A stretch of 64,000 nt of DNA from Locusta migratoria (lineage: Eukaryota > Arthropoda > Insecta > Orthoptera > Acrididae), in assembly GCA_026315105.1 (NCBI GenBank), contig CM048745.1, forward strand, positions 541,976,758 through 542,040,757. The letters are read 5' to 3'. A model generated the notes under the pieces. That model ran no database searches. It had not been told where the DNA came from and saw only the letters and a list, made by a program, of their open reading frames with translations. Both the position numbers and the translations under genes were made by a program. Positions 51,060-62,786 of the stretch are shown here, piece after piece (positions within the stretch are counted from its first letter, which is position 1; each line of letters begins with the position of its first letter).

Positions 51060-51400
51060 CTCCAATAGCTCACTATACCCCGAACTGTTTATTGAATAAT
51101 AATGATTATGCAGCCAAGATCGCATTTTTCATTTATTATGTGACCGGTTTCGGCGCACTCGACGCCATCTTCTGGCCTGTCATAATTTACATCATTTCAC
51201 GACATTTTTTATGATCTTGAGTGCTTCTTTGTCGGTGTAGTTTAATTTTAGTATTATCTCGAAAGGGGAAGTTTTTTTTATTTTAATCTTACTCAAGTAC
51301 TTGTGTGTATTTCTGATTCTCACTCCAACGAGAAACTTTTTATAGTTCTGATGTAGATGGTTACTGATAAATAAAACTTTGGGCATGGTTGGCAATTCTA
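51060..51400 (-). other. Element fragment with hammerhead-like stem-loop
   Basis: On the minus strand 51178-51141 reads CAGAAGATGGCGTCGAGTGC and then GCCGAAACCGGTC, i.e. an AGAAGA core, a GGCG/CGCC stem and GAAAC-CG-GTC. The adjoining plus-strand word CCAAGATCGCATTTTTCATT recurs at 58050 (CCAAGATCGCAATTTTTATT), so the two belong to one repeat family. No coding region. Confidence 0.5.
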
Positions 51401-51429
51401 AGCGTGTGTTTCGCTACTGAAGACATAAC

Positions 51430-51904
51430 GTAGATTGTCTCCTAAATTTTAACGATAAAGAACATTATGGGCGCTACAACATTTCTGGGGATACGCAAGG
51501 TATCAATTCTGTCTCACTCGACAAGTAGTTTCTTTGGACTTTTTGAAATGCACTAAAGCCAACGGCTGTGCCAGAGTCGATTCACCGGTTCCCGCTAGAC
51601 CTCCCAAAACAAGCACATCGGGCCTGACTTGGGGAAACAACTGAGGCTTTCTTTGACCATAATTGGCCCGTTGAAACAACAGATATCGTGCTTTAAAGAT
51701 CTATCCTTAACCGCCGTAGTTGGGAGTTTTAACTTGTTTATCTCAGAAAATATTGCATTGGACTTATAAGGTAATTAGAGCGCAGCTTGTCTCAATAGAG
51801 AAACTTTATCATCAAAATCGAATGATATTATAATTTTGTTCTTATATACAAGCGCGTCGATATGGCAGTTTCTTAGACGGCAGAGGGAGTCTTTGTTCCA
51901 GCCA
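51430..51904. other. Unassigned sequence
   Basis: No recognised features. Confidence 0.3.
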
Positions 51905-53440
51905 TTTTAAAAACTTTGTCCTGCTACTAAAAAAAAAAAATCGTTAATCCTAGACAAATTGGATGCTTCTGATCTCCAAATCCCAGAAATACTCCCCTCT
52001 GGAGTCAAACATGCCATAGTAGTTCCTCTAGGTAGTGATGATCTTTCAATAGATTAAAGCTGATGGAAGAGGACTTTTTAAAGAATTTAGCTCTTTAGAC
52101 TTTTTGTGCAGTGGAACATTACCAAGAGATTGTAACAAAGCAAAAATAAAAAGTTAGTACGAAACATATAAAGACCTACCGTCCTTTCAGCCTTCTGTCC
52201 ATACTACACAAAGTTTATGCAAAAATCGTGTGTACCATATTGAACACTACACTTGATCTGGCTCAACCCATTGAAAACTCTGGGTTCCATACACGATTTA
52301 CTGCAATTGGCTCCATCTCTACACAAAACAGTAGGGCAAATGGGTACCTTTTACCTCTTTGCCTTTTTTTAAGAAGCATTTGATTCCACCAATCGCCTTG
52401 CTATATTTGTGGCTCTAATAGAACAAGGAATAGGACAGTGCTACATTAAAATCCTATAAAACATACAGAAACTCTTCTGCCTTTGCGAGCGTTGCCGAAG
52501 AAATCTATGTATTTCCCATTGAAAGGGGTGCAAAACATGCTGACTCTAGATCTCAAAAACAATTTTTTTGCAGTCCCAGAAAAATCTGTGTCCAAACTGA
52601 AATGGGAAGGAAAAGGAATTAAAGTTCTTGGGAAAAGATTGAACAACTTGAGGTTTGCAGATAAAATTGTTCTGTTTCAGTATGATAAAGAAGAACTTCA
52701 AATATTAATTAGCGAAACTGCGTTAGTATGGTCTGAAGTAGGTCTGAATATGAACGTCGATAAAAACAATATTATTATCAATGAACGAACACCAGAGGGA
52801 AGTATATTTGTTGGAATTACGCAAAGGATCATAGAATACTTCTATCTTGGCCAAGTGATAAACACGAAAGGAGATTTGAAACCAGAAATATTTCGGCGTA
52901 ATAAATTGCGCTGGCAAGTTCACGGGAGACACACTTTAGTTTTTATGTCTAAGATGTCGGCCGAGGTGAAGAAAATTTTTGACCAATGAATACTTCCGGT
53001 AATAAACATAGACATTACACTAGTTCATTCCATTAAAATAGTAGTTACCTAAGAAGTAATGGAAAGATCAATGTTGTGTTACAAAAAGAAAGACACACAG
53101 CAGCTGAAATCAGACGTAAAACAAAGGTCACAGACGTAACGGATGAAGTGAATACTTTGAAATGGCACTGAGGTGGTCTGTCGTGGTTCGAAAAAAAGAT
53201 TGTAGATGGACAAAACAAGTTCTAGACTGGAGCCAAATTACAAACTGAAAGACCACTTGGAAGACCACCAGACAGATTAGTCAGAGATCTGAGTCAAACA
53301 ACTGAAATGGCAACAGGAGGCTCAAGATCGGAAGACAGGGAGGAAACTACTGGGACCGTGATTGTGTTACACGTCGACTCAAAGGCCACATCACTGATAG
53401 TGCTTGTTGCTGCTGATGATGATATGAGTGATGTAGATGT
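51905..53440 (+). pseudogene. RTE-type LINE remnant, RT to 3' end
   Basis: Broken plus-strand readings: LLKVYAKIVCTILNTTLD near 52200, then the open piece 52483-52989 with NNLRFADKIVLFQYDKEEL. Here the catalytic FADD is FADK, so it is inactive even apart from the frame. ALVWSEVGLNMNVDKNNIII and EYFYLGQVINTKGDLKPEIF follow, then DNRWTKQVLDWSQI-like and DRKTGRKLLG-like C-terminal blocks to about 53360. More distant from the RTE at 10942-13296 than that copy is from 651-1785. Confidence 0.82.
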
Positions 53441-53504
53441 AAGAGCGATACATGTGCAAATATAAAAGAATTTTTTTCTGAGGTAGGTGGCAAAAGTAAG
53501 GTTT

Positions 53505-53945
53505 TGCAAAACGACATATTGACCATAGCTGTTTATTTTTATATGTCTTTGACATATTTGAGACGTAAATCCGTCTCTGGGATTGTTTATTTGTATTAAT
53601 TGCTACCGGTTTCGGTTAGTTTACCATTATCAAGCGTTAGCAGAGTTTATCTAAAAGCTTAACATGTCGTAACACAAAAATTCAAAATTGTAAAATAAGT
53701 ATTTGTCGTCATTACTGTAATCATTAACACAGTGGTTGACAGCCACTGTGTTAATATAAATAAGGATTACAGTAATGACAACCAATATTTATTTTACAAT
53801 TTTGAATTTTTGTTTTACATGTTAAGCTATTAGCGACACTGTGCTAACGCTTGAAAATAGTAAACTAACCGAAACCGGTAGCATTGAGATAAAAAATAAA
53901 CAGCTATGGTCAATATGACGTTTTACAGTTATGTCAAAGCCCCAC
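53505..53945. mobile_element. Foldback element with mirrored GAAACCGGT motifs
   Basis: The left arm (53505-53715: ATATTGACCATAGCTGTTTA onward) is the inverse of the right arm (53750-53945), meeting at CAGTGGTTGACAGCCACTG near 53730. Both arms carry the motif AACCGAAACCGGTAGC, on opposite strands, with an upstream CTTGATAA or CTTGAAAA. Loss of two blocks from the right arm makes it imperfect. Confidence 0.85.
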
Positions 53946-54520
53946 CTGTTCACCTTTCTGAAAAGTAGGGTTATGGAAGAACATTCACGATTGGTACACA
54001 ATATGAAGCAGTTACGTTTGTAAAGACGCAAAACAAACAATTGGAAAAAAAAATCTACGAAAACGTTGGTAACTTACAGATTCAGGAAAGAGAAAGAAGT
54101 TCTAAGGAAACAAAATAAAACGAGTCTCGTTCACTTTGCTCTTGAAACTACTGAATAGCAGTATCTTCCATTGGTCATACGTCATAAAGCAGAAAATTGG
54201 GCGGAAAGTGGAATTATACCTCCGAGACAAAACGATGTTGTAAATTAGGTACCGTTCTGAAATATGAGCAGGCGACGCCGTAGCTCACGATATAGTAGCG
54301 TTCAGCGGACAATTACGCAGCAGCATTACCTGCTGATATGTAAATTGTGGCGATTTGCATAATGCCATTACTAGCAATTGTTGCCGTTACAGTAAGCTAA
54401 TCCAGACAGATACCTCGCTGCGTTCTGGAACAAATCTTTCACTAAGAACTTGTCTGCGGAACAACTGATTTAGAATTATGAAACGATCCTCTTTCGTAAC
54501 TAATACCGCAATAAACGTAA
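53946..54520. other. Unassigned sequence
   Basis: A tRNA-box-like GCGACGCCGTAGCTCACGAT near 54270 is the only hint of a repeat. Confidence 0.3.
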
Positions 54521-54521
54521 G

Positions 54522-54692
54522 TTAAGTCCCATAAGCTTGACAAACATTTGAATTTGAGGCCGTTCCCCGTCGGGGGTTCGAATACCCCTTCGGGCATGGA
54601 TGTTTGTGTTGTCTTTATTATAAGGTAGTTTAAAAGTAGTTTGTAAGTTTAGGGACTGATGACCCTGAAGTTGAGTGCCTTAAGCTTAACAA
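54522..54692 (+). repeat. Tandem SINE family A fragments
   Basis: A lone tail (TTAAGTCCCATAAGCTTGAC, 54522-54555) is followed at once by a headless second unit starting GCCGTTCCCCGTCGGGGGTT with its B box, body and tail to 54692. The join tail-to-head suggests a dimer or an insertion into an existing tail. The head matches the variant at 24091-24283. Confidence 0.8.
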
Positions 54693-55255
54693 ACATATTC
54701 TTAAGCGTTCAAGGTAACCGGTTGTAAAACAGTAACAGACAGAGCTTCTTTCGCATTTATAATATTAGTATGGATTTCCAAAGTAATTTGCAATCACTAT
54801 ATCTTTGTACCGCCGTATGTACTATGTACCAGTAAGCAACTGAAGTAATTAATTGTTAACTTATCTTTTAGAATTATGTTGATCCAACAACAGTCACCTC
54901 CATTTTTCTTTCTTTTATATGATATTCGTTATCATCATGACTATATGTAAAGATTCGATGTGGAAACTGACAGTTTGAAATCTGTTTAAAGTACTGAAGT
55001 TCACGTTGCTGTCATCTTCCGCTTGTACTTCTGTTTTTTGGTGCTTTTTTGTAGTGAAATTGATATGCGCTTTCTTCGACGGCTGAGTCATTTTTGTTCT
55101 TCGCAATGAAACATTACAGCATATTTCACCTGCTTAGATCCCTGTCCGTCTCTCAGTCATTTTGTTTGCTTATTATTTCCACAACGTCCTACAATAGTTT
55201 TATCGTTCTAAACTTACTTTTTCAACACCATAGTCTAAGATTCTATATTTTTGAG
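54693..55255. other. Unassigned AT-rich sequence
   Basis: No recognised features. Confidence 0.3.
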
Positions 55256-55930
55256 CAGCAATTCCATTCCGGAATAGCACGCGGGAAGAAAGAAGACCTG
55301 AACGTCTCCGCTCGCTCTCTGATTTTTCTTATTTTCTTTTGATGGTCATTTCTCCGTACGTATTTGGGTGGGAGTCAACTGTGTATTTTCGAATTCAGGC
55401 GATCTAAATTTCACAAATACATCTCGCCACTTCGGAAAACACAATTGTTCCTAGATCATTTCATTGACATCCTCTCTCCCCTGTATCGCGATAATTCAAA
55501 GTGAGAGGCTCTACTTTGTACTGTTTCCATGTCCTCCGGCAATCCTATCTGGTAAGGGTGCCATACTTAGCACGATGGACAAGCGTAGTGCAGGCTGTCC
55601 CTTTAGTAGTTCTGTTGCATCTTCTGAGAGTTCTGCGAATAAAAAGCCTTACAACATTTATGTGTGTTCTTTCCAGTTTAAAACTGTCGTAATTGTTGCT
55701 ACGTATTAGATAAATGTACGGTCTTCGGATTTGATTGATTTATCTTGACGGTTGCCCTGAGAAATAAAATCTTGTACACGTAGTCACGTGGAGGTCTTCA
55801 TAATTTTCTTTTTTTATGGTTAACTGCCATTTTCCACACCATACAGACATGTAAGTATTTATACAGTTGGTTTTGATCTTTTGATGACTACAAGACGATA
55901 AATGACATAATCATCTGCAAAGAAGACTGC
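55256..55930 (-). pseudogene. CR1-clade LINE (minus), 3' part
   Basis: The plus strand shows TTCCGGAATAGCACGCGGGA, the reverse of the S-R-A-L/V...EWNG C-terminal end, and CGGCAATCCTATCTGGTAAG near 55539 corresponding to the PHQVGL region. The catalytic region is near 55905-55920 (reverse of the FADDYV box). An opposite-strand LINE interrupts it at about 55970; it resumes at 57001-57150. Confidence 0.72.
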
Positions 55931-55969
55931 TCAATTTCTTCCCGGAGTAAATATATAAATGTACATCAG

Positions 55970-57000
55970 GTGAATGAAAGGCAACAGGCAGAATGCATAT
56001 TTCTCGATTTTCGAAAGGCGTTTGACACGGTACCGCACTACAGACTGCTAACGAAGAAACGAGCTTATGGAATAGGTACCCAAATATGTAAGTGGCTCGA
56101 AGACTAATACAGTAATAGAACGCTGTACGTTGCCCTCGATCATCAGAGACTAGGGTATCGTCAGGGATGCCCCAGGGAAATGTGTTAGGATCGCTGTTAT
56201 TTTTCATCTATATAAATGACAGACAGAGATGCAATCTGCAGCTGTTTGCTGATGATGCTGTACAGGATGAGTACAGGATGGTGTCGTACTGTCGTAGAAT
56301 GCAGGATGACTTGGACCTAATTTGTAGGTTGTGCGAGGAATGGCAACTAGCGCTAAATGTAGGAAAATGGAAGATGAAGCAAGTAAGTAGGATACATAAT
56401 TGCGTAATGCTCGAATGCAGTATTAGTATGTGCTCCCTGACGGAGTCGCGTCAATTTAAGTATCTAGGGGTAACGTTGCACAGACATATACAATGGAACG
56501 ACCATATTAGGACCATATAAGGACAGCTATATTGGGAGAATTTTGGGAAGGTGTGATTTAACTGTAAAGGAGACCTCATAAAATGCTTGTACGACCCCGT
56601 CTTGAATACTGCTCAAGTATCTGGGATACCTAACACATCGGTTTAAAAGAGGACATAGAGCCAGTTCAGAGGCGGACGGCTAGGCTTGTAACTGCGCGAG
56701 TGTTACTGAAATGCTTCGGGAACTCAAATGGGAGTCGCTGGAGGCACCACGATGTTCTTTTCGAAAACCACTGTTGAAGAAATTTAGAGAGCCGGAATTT
56801 GATGCGGAGAACGATTCTACTGCCGCCAATCTACATTTCGCTTAAATACCACAACGATAAGAGAGATTAGGACTCATATGGATGCATACAAGTTTTCGTT
56901 TTTCTCTAGTTCTATATGGGAGTGGAACAGGAAAGCAAGTAACTAATACCCTCTGCCACACACCTATTGTGGATTGCAGAGTACGTATGTAGATGTAGAG
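55970..57000 (+). pseudogene. CR1-clade LINE inserted antiparallel into another LINE
   Basis: 5'-truncated at the RT palm: KGNRQNAYFSIFERRL-like codons match GQQADCIFLDFKKAFD of the copy at 17830. The open piece 56167-56520 has MPQGNVLGSLLFFIYIND, LQLFADDAVQ and LALNVGKWKM and breaks at a frameshift or stop near 56520. The 3' UTR ends CAGAGTACGTATGTAGATG at about 56997, close to the 17240-19157 subfamily. Confidence 0.85.
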
Positions 57001-57150
57001 GACCAAAAACATTATCCTGGGGAACGACAGTATCTCCTCTGTTTTAGTCTATGCCTTTACATGAATTACCACGAACTGTGCCCACTCTGAATTGAAATTT
57101 CTAATCCACATATCTGAGGCGATATTCCATAATCAAGCAATTTGACCCAT
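57001..57150 (-). pseudogene. CR1-clade LINE (minus), continuation
   Basis: The reverse of the GVPQ-SVI...F and FVV-EGKS region: the plus strand has TTATCCTGGGGAACGACAGT near 57012 and ATGAATTACCACGAACTGTG near 57061. It is the upstream part of the minus LINE at 55256-55930, displaced by the inserted plus-strand LINE. Confidence 0.7.
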
Positions 57151-57512
57151 AGGTAACCGTTAGTATAGTTAGTACCGGCATTGTTTGAAATTTTGGTATT
57201 TTATAGAATGCTCCAGTAATGTATAGAAAACCTAAGAAACTGAACTTATTTGTGGAAATGTTAGAAACTTTTCCTAGGCATTTAATATAACTCCTAGGCA
57301 TTATATAGAATGAGAAGTAGAATTTACGCAAGTGTTAAAATGGTCCTAGAAGCCTTTAGTAATTAAACGTGCATGAAAGAGAAAAATCGCGCTGGCGTGT
57401 TTTATGGTCCACATTCGATTTGTCTGTAGTTTTATGATTTTTTGAAGACCTTTAGGACATAAATAATAAAAATTGATGGACGATACGATTAAGACTTTAC
57501 TATTGTTATAAT
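57151..57512. other. Unassigned sequence
   Basis: AT-rich; a TAATATAACTCCTAGGCATT word repeats imperfectly near 57280. No gene. Confidence 0.3.
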
Positions 57513-57810
57513 AAATTAATGAAATGCAGCAACCAGTTGCTTGTGGGTTATTTATTTTCAACTTTAACGACCGGTTTCGGGCGCTTGAGTGCCCTTCTTC
57601 TGGTCTATTTTTGTACTGTTGCTTAATGAATATACATGCTAGTAGTGGAATGAACGCACTTAGCGTTGATTCCACTACTAGCATGTATATTCATTAAGTA
57701 ACAGTACAAAAATAGACCAGAAGAAGGGCACTCAAGCGCCCGAAACCGGTCGTTAAAGTTAAAAATAAATAACCACAAGCAACTGGTTGCTGCATTTCAT
57801 TAATTTATAA
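57513..57810. mobile_element. Near-perfect 298-bp palindrome with two hammerhead-like cores
   Basis: The arms of about 145 bp are almost identical inverses, from AAATTAATGAAATGCAGCAA to its complement, meeting at the AACGCACTTAGCGTT centre. The right arm reads AGACCAGAAGAAGGGCACTC and then GCGCCCGAAACCGGTCG, and the left arm has the same on the minus strand. Within it GGGC pairs with GCCC and GAAAC-CG-GTC follows. Arm identity this high means a recent origin or gene conversion between arms. Confidence 0.92.
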
Positions 57811-58045
57811 TCTGAACAGTTGCTGAAATGGATAAAATACTTCAACTATTGTGATAATACCTACGCACCCAACACCTAATATTCATTCCGACCGTATTTT
57901 AACAAGCAGCCAAAATTATTTGATTTTTGAGTTTAGTTTTGACAAATTTATTCTTTTTCGAACTTTTACCCCTTTAAACTATTATTTTAATATCTCTACC
58001 GCATTTTCATTATCACTTAGGGAACGTTCGTATTGTATAAGTAGG

Positions 58046-58130
58046 ATACATGCCAAGATCGCAATTTTTATTTTATTTATTCAAGACGACCGATTTCGAC
58101 ACTTTGTAGTATCACCATGTGGTCTCATTG
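58046..58130 (-). other. Hammerhead-like motif fragment, relative of 51060-51400
   Basis: The minus strand has GGTGATACTACAAAGTGTCG followed by AAATCGGTCG: a GATAC/GTGTC stem, GAAATCGGTC, but no CTGATGA-like core. It shares the CCAAGATCGCA word with 51111-51130. Confidence 0.4.
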
Positions 58131-58649
58131 ACACTGAACTGCTTATTAATAGTGCTCCACATAAAATCTGGCAGGTTTACTGGATTATAGTTATATAGAA
58201 AATCATGTGCTGGTGGATAGTGAGATATAAAATTAATGGATGGTCAAAATTAAAACAGTAAAATATACATAAAATAATAACTACCGTAGTGCACATGTCT
58301 GGTTGGTTTTAAGGAGGTGCTCAACATTTGGCGTTCGGAAACCATTCACGTGACATCCCTCGCCCGAAACTCTTTTGTATACGCCATCTTGTTTTCTGTA
58401 TTTGATGATTTTCTTATTGTAACTCAATGGTTGTCATTTCAAAGCCGTAGCGCGATGAAAATTATGAAAAACACGTCGTTGTTAGGACAATTAATTAAAA
58501 TCTAATGTCTAAAATGCCATGTTTGCAGATAACAACTGGCATCGATGGTGCAAGAATTCCGGATTACGATCGTAGCTGACTACCGTAGCGTAAAGGGCAG
58601 CGAATTAGTTTGTGGTGCACCAACATGTTAGACGGTGGTTCGAAACTTG

Positions 58650-58880
58650 CCTGGCGTGGTGGCTCAGAGCGCTCGGTCACAGGATTGCCGGCGTGGTAGC
58701 TCAGCGTGCTCGGTCAGAGTGCTCTACGCCCTTTGCAACGAAAAAACTGATTCAACGACGAAACGATCAAAATTAAACAAAATAAACTATCATCCACAAA
58801 AGACCGATCAAACCGAAGAACCAATGAAAATAGTGAAAGAGAAAGGGGGCTCGAAGCCATCTGTAATAAAGAACTGACAA
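58650..58880 (+). repeat. tRNA-headed SINE family F, with duplicated head
   Basis: GCCTGGCGTGGTGGCTCAGA at 58650 and GCCGGCGTGGTAGCTCAGCG at 58687 are two A-box-bearing heads in tandem. A body with AAAAAACTGATTCAACGACG follows. I associate this with a common orthopteran SINE from memory. The B box is weak. Confidence 0.55.
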
Positions 58881-61734
58881 AATTCTCAAAGAACAACCCA
58901 GAATGAACACGAACAAACGATCGCAAAGCATCGATCTACCTGAAGAACAAAAAAATATAAATAAATAAAAATAAAAAATCCGCCACTAGAATTTTTTTCA
59001 TATTGTTTCCTAAGAGGTTTTCACAGACTCTTGTTAATTGAACGCAACTCTATTCTCCAAGATTGTCAGTTGTTCAAAGGTAACAGCGCTTTCTCTGAGA
59101 AGTATATTTGTTCTATTTTGTGAACATATCATGAAAAACATACCGATGAATTGCAAACATAGAAGTCTTTATCACATGTATTCAAACGGAGGAGATGCTT
59201 TTACAATGACTGTTGTAAATGACTTTGCATACAGATTAAGTTCAACAGCTTTGTGGAATTTGGAAGTATCATACGTTTTCCGTTTGCTATTTTAGCTGTA
59301 AAAGAAAACGTAGTCACGGTTTGAAACAGAATATTGCTCTTTATTTTAGCGGGGAACAAAGTAACATGAACAAAGTCATATCTGAAGTACAGAGAAGGTA
59401 ATACAATCTTCCTTAAAAGCGTCCATAGCAACCATGCCAAAGACAAACATTTTAGTAGACGCATTTATTCTAATGACCTTCAACATATTCGATTAATAGT
59501 GAATAATTGGTTAGAAAAAAATAGGTAATTTCTTGCAATGTATACACTTCCCATTCGTTTCATTAAGGAACGACAGTTACCACAGAAATCTAGCACTCTA
59601 TTTGTATATGAAACTCCCAGTATCTGCACGTTGTTTACAATATTATCACAGTATCCTCCACGTTGTACATATGCTTCCGAAGAGCATTGTTCATTTCGTT
59701 GTCACGTACTTCGACGTGGCTCACGAAATTGAACAAACTCACATTTTAGAGGGAGCAACAAATAATCTGACACTATATTTAAGAAACGGATACCATGAAA
59801 CTAAATTGAATTGTTCGATCTCAATAACTTGAAACACCAAGTACTTAATTTCAGCCTCTGAAACACAGTTTAACAGTGATACAATGATATAGTCTTCAAT
59901 ACTCTGGGGATTGCCACGCAACGTTAAGACTGCTTATATACAAGGACATTACTTACAGTATCCTGACACATGTTTGATATTGGAATCTTCCATACACAGC
60001 TGATAAAAGAGAATATATCCATGTAAACTGGTCATAACACACTTTGCGTAATCTGATTCATTAAGTAAAAGATTTTAAAACGTAATATTTCACTAAGACG
60101 CCTGATATGGATTAAGGCCGATTTTTTTACTCATTGGAAGTAAATTAATTATATTTTAGAGTATTTGATGTTTATATTATAATTTCGAAAACTACCACAG
60201 AATCCAAAATACATGCTATCACGAATTTGTAAACATGCCTTTTATGTTGTCAAATTCACGTATTAGACTATTTATAAACGTAACTCCCAATGTCATGAGG
60301 TTTAAATGATTGTAAAGGTCATATTAGCTGATTTCATGTTAAAATTCAATGTTTGTATGAGGTATGTAATTTAGTTCAAAACCAAAGATGACAATGTAAG
60401 ATTTTGGTATTTCTATGAAAGCAAAGTGTGCCTGAATTCTGTGCCAGTTGACGTTTTGACACAGTACTGTTGACACTCAGCGTTAGTAAATACAAATTCC
60501 AAAGTACTTACGAAGGTGAAGACTGTATACTTGTAAATCTGTGAGCCAAGATGGTGAAGCTATATCAAGGTGTTTATTTTGTGCTTCGAAGTATAATAAA
60601 GTCATATTTTTCGTGGCTATTACTCAATTATCATTTAAAATCATGACCTTTTCCAATGCGGGATCCTCCTACGAAGACAACGAGACTAGCTGAACTTCTA
60701 ATTATTTCATCTGGAAGCTGCTGAGATGTTATAGCATTTCGCTACCATAGATGTTAATTGTGCCATAGCAAGACTCCGTAAGTTAGTAGTATCAACGGTG
60801 TCCAGTCGTACAAGTTTCAGAGCACGAAAATTCCGAGGAAAAAAGCTCTAAAGTTTAAGCGCAGCACATGTACATCTCATTTATCAGTCAGTGGGGTCTG
60901 TACAGCTGGACGGCGAAATAGATACGGCAGTAGCGTTCTTTACTGTTATGAGGGTCGTTAGTGTTCGATTATACCTGCGGGAAACTATTTCTTTAATTAT
61001 TTGTTTTAAAAATTATAACACTTTTAATGACAAAAAAATGATAGAAACAAATATTATCAATTCCATCAAGAGGAAATTTATGCAAATCGCCAATTGAAAG
61101 ACTTGAACCAGGCCAATGAGCCACACGAAATTATATAATTACTATTTATTTTATTTATCAAATGAGGATTACAGCTAATTAAAATTTTAATTAGTGTTTT
61201 CTTTTTAAAAATGCAAATAATTCCAAATTCATTTTTCAATTAATATGGATAGATTAAAGCTTTAAATAGTTTGTCATTACATTTTTATTACGAAATTATG
61301 TAATATTGTAAGGTGTGGAGAGATTGTAAATATTCGTTGTAAATTCTAGGAACCGGATTTTTCATGGAAAAGCAGAGTGTAGCTGTTTCACTATTGTGTG
61401 TACACGGGCAGATGATCAGGAAGAGTCAACGCTCGCACGGATTAAATAAAAACGTATCTAGAAGGTAGGTTCGCAACTGGATCGCCCCCATGTCAGGTGA
61501 ACACACTGAAACCTGAGCTGTTGATGTATCATACTACCCTGCGAAGTGGCGTTCCGAACTAAATTTCTGACACCGGAAGGTCTCCTTATGCGGTTAAAGG
61601 ATGATTTAACGATTTCTTTTGTATCTGCCGGTGTTAGCAGTGGCAGATCTGATCATAGTCGTTGGGCGGCTAATCAAAATAGCTGTGCGAGACTGTCTAC
61701 GGGAATCCGAAAACCCGAAAACACTTGAGAGGGG
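58881..61734. other. Quiet AT-rich stretch, nothing recognised
   Basis: No transposable element, tRNA box pair, long inverted repeat or protein motif was recognised in nearly 2.9 kb. Small frames (59533-59832, 59201-59464, 60891-61097) look like chance. This is the best candidate for single-copy host DNA in the window. Confidence 0.4.
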
Positions 61735-61975
61735 AGTGGTAGGATTGAGAAATGAAGTTAGGGATGGGGCGGCGTCTGTTTGCAGCACTACGCCATAGTG
61801 TTACAACGCCTCAGCCATACGGTCAGATGGGCGGATATTCACTAGAAAAAGGCTCCGAAACTTTGATCACGCATCCGGTCTGTGGAGCGAATGGCATGGT
61901 GGCCGAGGTTGTCGCTGTAATCTACAGCAAACCAAATGTTCCTTGTTTGAATCATCGCCCCGCGAGTAGTTTTTC
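61735..61975 (+). repeat. Unnamed repeat, arm 1 (inverse of 63080-63300)
   Basis: GAGAAATGAAGTTAGGGATG, GTTTGCAGCACTACGCCATA and TGGCCGAGGTTGTCGCTGTA correspond, in inverted order, to the block at 63080-63300. The last part (ATGGTGGCCGAGG ... TTTGAATC) has tRNA-box flavour. Moderately diverged. Confidence 0.65.
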
Positions 61976-62775
61976 GTTATTCCGTTATTTCAGATTCTTG
62001 TTTTTTTTAACCGACCAAAAAGTTAATTGACCATAATAACACTTATATATGCAATATTGTTAAAACTACGAGCTTCGTATTTTCAAAGTATCTATGTGCC
62101 TTTATTAATTCAAAAATAACTATACAATCTCGTTCAAATTGAAAACTTGTGTTATTTCAAAATTTTGAACTTTTTCGTCCAAAATATTTCCTTCAAATAT
62201 TAGTTCGTATTCTATACTGTATATTCTGTGCATGGGAGAATAATAATCAGATTGTAAAGTATATGAGTAACGATGCAATTATTCACTAGGTTCCGATATT
62301 ACACAAGGTCCAGAATGATATTTGACATAAAAACTTTCGAAACAAAAGATATTTGAAGATTTCTCGCATGGAAAAAATGAGGATTTTTACACGGGCAGGG
62401 AGTTTCGAGGAGACCTGTCGCAAAGCAGAACTCGTTAACATTTCTAAATATGTGTTTCTGCGGCTAGTTTCGATGCGAATCGTGCGTATTGGATCATATT
62501 GTGAAAAACCAGGAAATGGTAACTGATAGTGAACAATCGACTTAATTTTAACACAATCTTCTCGTGAATTAACCTCTCTTTCCTCGTTATTCACAATCTG
62601 ATGAATATTCTCCTGTGCACAGAATATTCAGTAAACAATACGAACAAATATTTGAAGGAAATTATTTAGACGGAAAAGGTCAAAAGGTTGAAATAATAGA
62701 AGTTTTCAATTTGAATGTGGTTGTATAGTTATTTTTCAGTACTGAAAAGGAAATAGGTACTTCGAAAATACGAAG
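61976..62775. other. Unassigned; weak inverted similarity
   Basis: CAAATTGAAAACTTGTGTTA (62128) and TTTTCAATTTGAATGTGGTT (62701), with AAATATTTCCTTCAAATATT (62184) and AAATATTTGAAGGAAATTAT (62646), look like the arms of another old foldback spanning about 62045-62780. Confidence 0.5.
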
Positions 62776-62786
62776 CACAACTTGTT

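Noticed and set aside
54270..54320. tRNA-like A box GCCGTAGCTCACG
   Set aside because: No B box at proper distance; too weak to list as a SINE.
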